DNA of 64,000 nucleotides from Petrosia ficiformis. Taxonomy: Eukaryota; Porifera; Demospongiae; Haplosclerida; Petrosiidae. Below the pieces are notes generated by a model. The model saw only the letters and a program-made list of their open reading frames with translations, did not search any database and had not been told where the DNA came from. The position numbers were made by a program, and so were the translations under genes. Location: positions 3,643,201 through 3,707,200 of the forward strand of contig OX345638.1 of NCBI GenBank assembly GCA_947044365.1, in the 5' to 3' direction. Each line of letters opens with the position of its first letter. Position 1 is the stretch's first letter. Shown one piece after another: positions 58,494-64,000 of the stretch.

Positions 58494-60191
58494 ATGGCTA
58501 GCGAAAGTCCTGTTCCTCTTCATTCTCAAAGTCCAAATACCTTGGGTCATCTAATATGTAGCCGAGGAGGAGACCATTTGCTCCAGAATCCAAGGCTATT
58601 GCCTTGTCTACACCGCTTTTGCGCTGATTGTTTCACTGAGGAGGTGATGAAGCAAGTTGGACCATTGTTACAACAAGGTTTAGAGGAAAGTCCTGATTCA
58701 TTACAGTCATCGCCAAACAATGTTGGAGAAGAAGATCCAATTGAATTTACCTGTCCTGTGATTGGATGCAATGAAAGGACAGGTATCTTCATGCATAGGA
58801 ATGGACATGTTACTAATTCGCCTTGGAGTCCTTCACTCCAGAATATGCTTGATTCCCTCCTTTTTGAAAAGAGATTACTTGCTGGTGAGGAGCTTTGTGG
58901 TGACTGTCCAGAAAGTAACAGGCAGGTTGCTATTGCTGCATGTATTGATGAAGATCATTTTGACATCCCTTTGTGTCAAGAATGTCTGCAAAGACATAAA
59001 ACAGCTACCAGCTCAAGTAACCACAAAGTGGTTCATGTAGATAACTTGAAGCAAAGGCCTACTACAAATGAAGAGCAAACCCCAAGATCCTTGCATCATA
59101 GAGCACCTATATGCCATATCCATCCTGATCAACGTATTCGTATGTATTGTCCAGAACATAGTACTGTAGTGTGTTTGGTATGTGCCAGTACAGCACTTGA
59201 AGAGGGAGGTCACGAAGGATGTCGCGGAAAATTTGATGTTAATGTTGATGCTGCTAATCGTCATATACAAGATGAGTTTGACACTGAATTACGAGGTCTT
59301 GGTGAACTTCATGAAGAGTTTGAGTTTGCAATTCACAATACAAAATCAGTTAAACGTAGTCTTGCAATCCGTAGTGATGCAGTGCAGAGAGAGATCAATA
59401 TTCGTTTTGATGAGCTGAAGACACGACTTGAACAAAGACGAAATGAATTGATTAATCAGACAGAAGAAATATGTCGTCTGAAGACTGAAGCCTTAGATCA
59501 TCATTTAGAAATGCTAAATGATAATATTAATATCATTAAAGAGAGCTTGGTTTTTATACGTGAGTTTAAGAGTACTGCCATACCAGCCGAACTGTTCTTT
59601 GTAAAGACACAAGTAGAAAGAAGGATGAAGTCTTTGCGTCATCGATTCAAATATTATACCAGGGTTAAACATAGAGGTGGCTCAAACCAACATAGTACAC
59701 AGCCACGTGTGAATCCAGATCCAGTGATATACAATGATATAATACACTATGATATTGATAACCTGAATATAGAACAAGGCATGGGATCTGTGTACAGTAC
59801 ACCTTGCTTGAATAACTTTGAAATACTAGGTACAGAGTTCAATAATACTATACTAAGACTCAAGTTTATACTAAAACTTGAATGTAGAGATATCTATGGT
59901 ACACACCTTTCTGGAGAATTGCCTAGCCTTCAAGCAATATTAATTCCTCATGGTACAGTAAATTTGAGACATAACAGAGATAAGGTCAGAAATGGTGTCT
60001 ACTGTTCCATACAAAGCAATTCACTAAATGGAACTTACTTTATTCAATTTCCACATAATTTACCGGGGAGATACAAGTTATATATATCATATCCTCATCC
60101 ACCTCCTTTCTTTAGTCATAACAATCAAGGAAAAGTCATTCCATTACTATTTAGACACAATGATAATTATGATATCGATGACATAATTTAA
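58494..60191 (+). CDS. TRIM-like protein: degenerate RING, two B-boxes, coiled coil (single exon, 565 aa)
   Basis: I start at 58494 (AATAATGG, MASESPVP); the frame is open upstream to 58425 without a better ATG. RING-like region: C22, C38, H40, C43, C46, C87 and C92. The second zinc ligand expected near 25 is Gly, and the last pair is CPVIGC (x4 not x2), so E3 activity is doubtful. B-box 1 spans about 135-177 (CGDCPE, then CQEC, then H). B-box 2 spans about 207-245 (CHIHPDQRIRMYC, then CLVC). A coiled coil covers about 255-385. A hydrophobic beta-rich C-terminal part, about 455-540, is filamin/Ig-like in style (GTYFIQFPHNLPGRYKLYIS), suggesting a TRIM45/TRIM71-like layout; this last point is weak. 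The family acts in ubiquitin signalling and innate immunity. Intronless, in contrast to its neighbours, so a retrocopy origin is possible. AATAAA at 60595-60600. Confidence 0.85.
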   Translation: MASESPVPLHSQSPNTLGHLICSRGGDHLLQNPRLLPCLHRFCADCFTEEVMKQVGPLLQQGLEESPDSLQSSPNNVGEEDPIEFTCPVIGCNERTGIFMHRNGHVTNSPWSPSLQNMLDSLLFEKRLLAGEELCGDCPESNRQVAIAACIDEDHFDIPLCQECLQRHKTATSSSNHKVVHVDNLKQRPTTNEEQTPRSLHHRAPICHIHPDQRIRMYCPEHSTVVCLVCASTALEEGGHEGCRGKFDVNVDAANRHIQDEFDTELRGLGELHEEFEFAIHNTKSVKRSLAIRSDAVQREINIRFDELKTRLEQRRNELINQTEEICRLKTEALDHHLEMLNDNINIIKESLVFIREFKSTAIPAELFFVKTQVERRMKSLRHRFKYYTRVKHRGGSNQHSTQPRVNPDPVIYNDIIHYDIDNLNIEQGMGSVYSTPCLNNFEILGTEFNNTILRLKFILKLECRDIYGTHLSGELPSLQAILIPHGTVNLRHNRDKVRNGVYCSIQSNSLNGTYFIQFPHNLPGRYKLYISYPHPPPFFSHNNQGKVIPLLFRHNDNYDIDDII

Positions 60192-60993
60192 TCTGTGTAC
60201 AAACAAATCTAGTCTGTCAAATTTTTGGAACAACAGACAGCTGTCTATACACGTACATTAACATTTTTTCCCTACATAATATTATAGACATGTGTGTGAT
60301 ATACAAGTACATATATAAACTGAGTTTGTATTGTTATTATAATTTATTGTTATTAGTCATAGTTTTCTCCATCTGTATCGCGATAGTTTGTATTGCTAAG
60401 AATAATATGAGAAAAAAAAGATGTGATAAATTTATTATCACACAGATACTTGGGACTTGTGGCAATCCTGTATTCAAAATGTAATATTTCCCGGAATCTG
60501 TGTGATATATATATCAGGTTGTGTACTGTATCTCATCATTAATCAGTTGTATAAAAATATACTATAAACCAGTCATTCACATTCACCTCAGAGAAATAAA
60601 AAATATAAAATATAATAGTGGGTTGGTATGACCTCTGAGCATACTATTCAGTACATAAAGGTCGTTCTATATTCACCATGACCTCGAAAAACGTTCATAA
60701 CTTTAAATTTAGTTTTTAATTAGAGTAACCAACAGTCTTTATACCTGCACCATTTTTATATAATTATCCCTCCGCATTCTTTTTGTGTATATCAAATTTC
60801 AATCCATTAATTCATTATTCAGAATCATGTATTAACCTTATGATATTTATTAAAACTGAATTATGTTGTACTGTTTATTACTGATTGTTACACATCATAA
60901 TAACAGTTACAATTATTTGTATGTTTATTTTCAGATTAAAAGTGTATTACAAGTATTGTTTATTACTGCAATTAAGTAAAATTCGTAATTATC

Positions 60994-61215
60994 AGAGAGT
61001 ACGGTAGTACTCTCTATGTAGGGATGGCACGGAAAAAAAATGGCCGCCCATGCATTTCAATTGCAAGTGATGAGCTGAAATCTCTGGTAATATATACACA
61101 TAAGTTTCTATACACACATGCCTGTTTATATCTAGTGTTTTTATGACTACCAATACCTTCTAGATGGCCGAAGATTATTGTTAAGGTAGAGAACCGGCGA
61201 GTGGCAAAACTGGCA
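60994..61215 (+). repeat. Dispersed repeat, family B (best copy)
   Basis: Starts AGAGAGTACGGTAGTACTCT, continues AATGGCCGCCCATGCATTTC and ends near AAGGTAGAGAACCGGCGAGT. Used as the reference for the other family B copies. Confidence 0.8.
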
Positions 61216-61859
61216 AAATCTTCATCATATTATTATTATTATTAATATTATTATTTTCCAGACAAATCATTTTTTTGTTTGTTGACCTATCACGATGATT
61301 CTAGCACCATTCCCGTCGCATTTATAGTAAAATTCTGGTCGTAAAGTATCGAGATGATATCTTCAGATACTATGAAAGAAGACAGTCTCAACGACTACAA
61401 AGATTTGATCTGGAATTGGACGCCATTTTCCTAAGTGGAATTTAATTACGCATGCGCATTTGTATACTCTTAACATGGAGGTGGAAGTGTTTGGCATTGT
61501 AATAACATTTGTGAGTTTGTGAGCAAATACTAATAATGAATATAATAATTATTAATATTAAAGCAATTGTATAATAATATTGTATACTATGATAAGCATT
61601 GGAATACTGAATGGTTGACACAGTGACTGACACTACTTCTTGTAGGACTGCAGACAGTGATGTAAGTGAATAGAGAATATACATCATCTGTAAGTGAAAG
61701 AGAATGATAATCAATACATAAACAAAAGACTGACCTTCATTGATGAACAAATTTTAATGCATTTTTGATTGCATGATTTCATAATGATATATATATAGTA
61801 TTTCTGCAATCTACAAAAAAACATTCACATCGTTTAGAAAAAAATCAATGAAAACAAGA

Positions 61860-62160
61860 ATAATAAAAAACATTTTCAATAAAAATGAAAGAAGATGTAG
61901 GGATGTCAAAACCCAAAAAGCAAGCAAACAAGGTTGGGAAGCTAACTTAGGACCCAAAATTAAACAAACCACTTCCATATAACCCTACATAATTACAGCT
62001 CTTTGTACAGAGGTGTAAGCACTTATGTAGGGTTATATGGAAGTGGTTTGTTTAATTTTGGGTCCTAAGTTAGCTTCCCAACCTTGTTTGCTTGCTTTTT
62101 GGGTTTTGACATCCCTACATCTTCTTTCATTTTTATTGAAAATGTTTTTTATTATTCTTG
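61860..62160. mobile_element. Fold-back element, family C (clear copy)
   Basis: About 300 bp, with two arms of about 135 bp nearly perfectly complementary from AATAATAAAAAACATTTTCA at the left edge to its complement at the right. Inner arm CCACTTCCATATAACCCTAC. Arms are closer to each other than in the 50613 copy, so it may be younger or gene-converted. Confidence 0.9.
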
Positions 62161-62690
62161 TATACATAAAATTAATAAAATGTTTTAAATAGACAGTCAA
62201 ATCTACTATGTTCATATTATATTTTGTGTATATATAATAAGTTTTTAGTCTGTTGAGTCTAGATGTACTTAATTAAGACTTACAAGTAATATCTATCCAA
62301 ATGTACGTTTAATGTGTAATGCAGATTTTTATCTGACCAGGGGTAATTAGTTTAAAAATGATGTGTACTATAATGTCATTAATACACAACATGTATATAC
62401 TATTATCATAATAATTATAATAATAATTAAATCCCACATCTAGTCACTCCTCAGCTTTGCCTTGTAGTGGATAGACCACACTTACATGGTATTTAACATA
62501 AACTTGGAGGTTTCCAAAACCAAGTGCAAAGCCTGAGGTTTAATTACAAGCAAACCAATTTAAATCACGTGACTGTTGGAGGGTTACTGTAATCATATTT
62601 TTGTATTACGTATTTTCTTTAAAATCAATCACAATAATTATGGTTACAAAATAAATTTTTATTTTTATATAGAGCTATTTTTTTCAATAA

Positions 62691-63167
62691 TTATGATAGT
62701 TCGTGTGTTCTTCCAGGGCTCCTACTTCTATCTCTAGAAGGCTTAGACCTGTCCTTTACACAGGGTTCAATTTGCTTTCTATCCCTTTGGTTTTTAAATC
62801 CATAGCTCTTGCTACTATCATTATATTTTGTAGATCTGTACATGCTTGTTCTCCTTTCTCTTTCTACTTCATCAAGTTCTAAATTGTCAGAATCTTGCAT
62901 TATTCTGCTTTTATGAAAGTGTTCACATTTAGTCCTGTCTTTAATTTCATCATATTCTCTGTCATCTCTTTTCTTGTGTTTCTTTTTCTTTTTTCTTTGT
63001 TTCTCCCCTGAATTTTTCGTCACCTTGGCCAAGGGTGGAGGAGAAGGACTTGGCGAAGGTGTTGGTGTCTTTGGAGCACAACCTTTTTCAATTATTTCAT
63101 TCCCATGTTCATCTTTAGGCCTTCTGTAATCCTTAACATGGTCCACACGTATGACACGACCACACAA
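62691..63167 (-). CDS. RBMX2: RBMX2-like splicing factor, last exon
   Basis: The exon starts after a CTGCAG acceptor and codes 158 residues to a stop. It opens with the end of an RRM, LCGRVIRVDHVKDYRRPKDE, then EIIEKGCAPKTPTPSPS. This matches RBMX2 (yeast Ist3/Snu17), whose RRM ends GRxIRVDHVxxYR and is followed by EKGCGARTPSPS. A basic KKKKKHKKRD stretch and an SR-like tail (SKPSRDRSRSPGR) follow. RBMX2 is part of the RES complex and the activated spliceosome in the nucleus. The exons for the rest of the RRM should lie beyond 64000. Minus-strand AATAAA near 62658. Confidence 0.88.
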   Translation of the reverse strand: MCGRVIRVDHVKDYRRPKDEHGNEIIEKGCAPKTPTPSPSPSPPPLAKVTKNSGEKQRKKKKKHKKRDDREYDEIKDRTKCEHFHKSRIMQDSDNLELDEVERERRTSMYRSTKYNDSSKSYGFKNQRDRKQIEPCVKDRSKPSRDRSRSPGRTHELS

Positions 63168-63194
63168 CTGCAGACAAAAAAAAAATTATTATGG

Positions 63195-63690
63195 CCTGTA
63201 GGGCCATCCCTATGATTGCTTTCCCACGGGTTCGATGTATGTTTATATATAATTATATGTATATATATATTATATATAATTATATATATGTTTGTGTCAC
63301 CTACGCGAGTATGCGTTGTATATGTAGTTAAGGAAGTTACATCATTCCCGGGGGCTCGGTCAATTAATGGGCGTGGCGCGTAAAAGAATGCGCAATCAAG
63401 CTCTACACACCAGCAGAAAGAAAGCTGTGTAGCTTACGTAGAAACTGGAACTAATAGCTAGCTATTCTGCCTGACATATATTCCTAAAGTTCTACAAGGT
63501 CCTTTGAAAGGTCAGGAGAGTAGATAATCAAAATAATAACTATAATAAGCTGTTGTCTTTCATGCTTGATAGTCAGCCATGATTACTGAATGCTGGACAC
63601 CACAAAGCAGTCATAGGGATACTTTTATAAATTTGTAAAGCAATCATAGGGATGTTTTTTTTTCTCTATATACACTTGTTTTATCTATAA
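63195..63690 (+). repeat. Dispersed repeat, family A (right copy)
   Basis: GGGCCATCCCTATGATTGCT at the left, CATTCCCGGGGGCTCGGTCA near 63343 and CTCTATATACACTTGTT at the right correspond to 1083-1640, with a different middle that resembles 56745-56860. In an RBMX2 intron. Confidence 0.7.
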
Positions 63691-64000
63691 TATTGCATGA
63701 AGGTGGTCCATTGGAGGTCATAATAGTCCCACAAACTTGTGGGGCAGGAAGAAAGCCTGGTTTAACTTACATAGCTGGGTTGTGTAGCACTTGCTTATCT
63801 TCTCAGCAAATAGGCATGCAATAGAACATGTTAACGTACTGTCTAGATAAAATAAAACTTGTCTAAGGATACAAGTATGACAGGCTTTTTAATTATCACT
63901 GCAACTATGCAAGTTAGACTACACTTGTGTGAGAGTCTGGCTTGAGAAACTCGGTCAAAGAGTTAACAATTTGTGTGGATTGAATCCTAATATTAATTTT
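63691..64000. other. No feature recognised
   Basis: AT-rich sequence, presumably RBMX2 intron. No exon with good splice sites was found before the window ends. Confidence 0.5.

Larger units (their letters stand above)
60192..62690. other. Convergent intergenic region, TRIM-like / RBMX2
   Basis: Contains family B (60994-61215) and the clear family C hairpin (61860-62160). No coding exon is convincing. Confidence 0.65.

Overview
The window reads as animal nuclear DNA, AT-rich, with GT-AG introns, polyadenylation signals and dense non-autonomous transposons. The gene content points to a sponge, probably a demosponge: a class C GABA-B-like receptor with many tiny introns, a caspase-like protease fused to a death domain, an ankyrin/Roc protein and a divergent multi-ubiquitin-like protein. 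The species is an inference. No bacterial operons, rRNA, CRISPR array or intact tRNA gene were seen.

Layout. 1-4.8 kb: repeats only, probably intron or 3' flank of the next gene. 4.8-16.5 kb (-): eight phase-0 exons of an ankyrin-repeat/Roc-GTPase gene, open at both ends. 18.8-22.0 kb (+): complete 15-exon GABA-B-like receptor of 695 aa. 23.3-25.1 kb (-): last two exons of a caspase-like/death-domain gene. 25.1-31.9 kb: repeats, a 600-bp TTAA-flanked element and a 59-codon CxxC/CxxC ORF. 31.9-39.8 kb (-): complete NOP16 in 5 exons, 201 aa, with introns full of mobile elements, a two-word minisatellite and a gag relic. 39.9-46.3 kb (+): three-exon gene for a 777-aa protein with nine ubiquitin-like domains, starting 109 bp from the NOP16 ATG and carrying a dead tyrosine-recombinase element in intron 1. 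46.9-57.9 kb (-): complete 11-exon zinc-dependent polyol/alcohol dehydrogenase of 361 aa, with three exons of an unrecognised gene on the opposite strand inside one intron. 58.5-60.2 kb (+): intronless TRIM-like gene of 565 aa. 62.7-63.2 kb (-): last exon of RBMX2.

The genes do not form a pathway. NOP16 (ribosome biogenesis) and RBMX2 (splicing) are housekeeping. The receptor, caspase/death, TRIM-like and ankyrin/Roc proteins are signalling or immunity-type families. Two divergent pairs (NOP16/poly-UBL and dehydrogenase/TRIM) probably share promoter regions.

Exon boundaries were read by eye from splice consensus, and every joined exon keeps its reading frame. Family names come from motif recognition; no database search was possible. 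The strongest candidates for something undescribed are the nine-domain ubiquitin-like protein without a usable C-terminal Gly-Gly, the unrecognised nested gene at 49.5-50.2 kb, the CxxC ORF beside a long palindrome, and the two-word minisatellite in NOP16.
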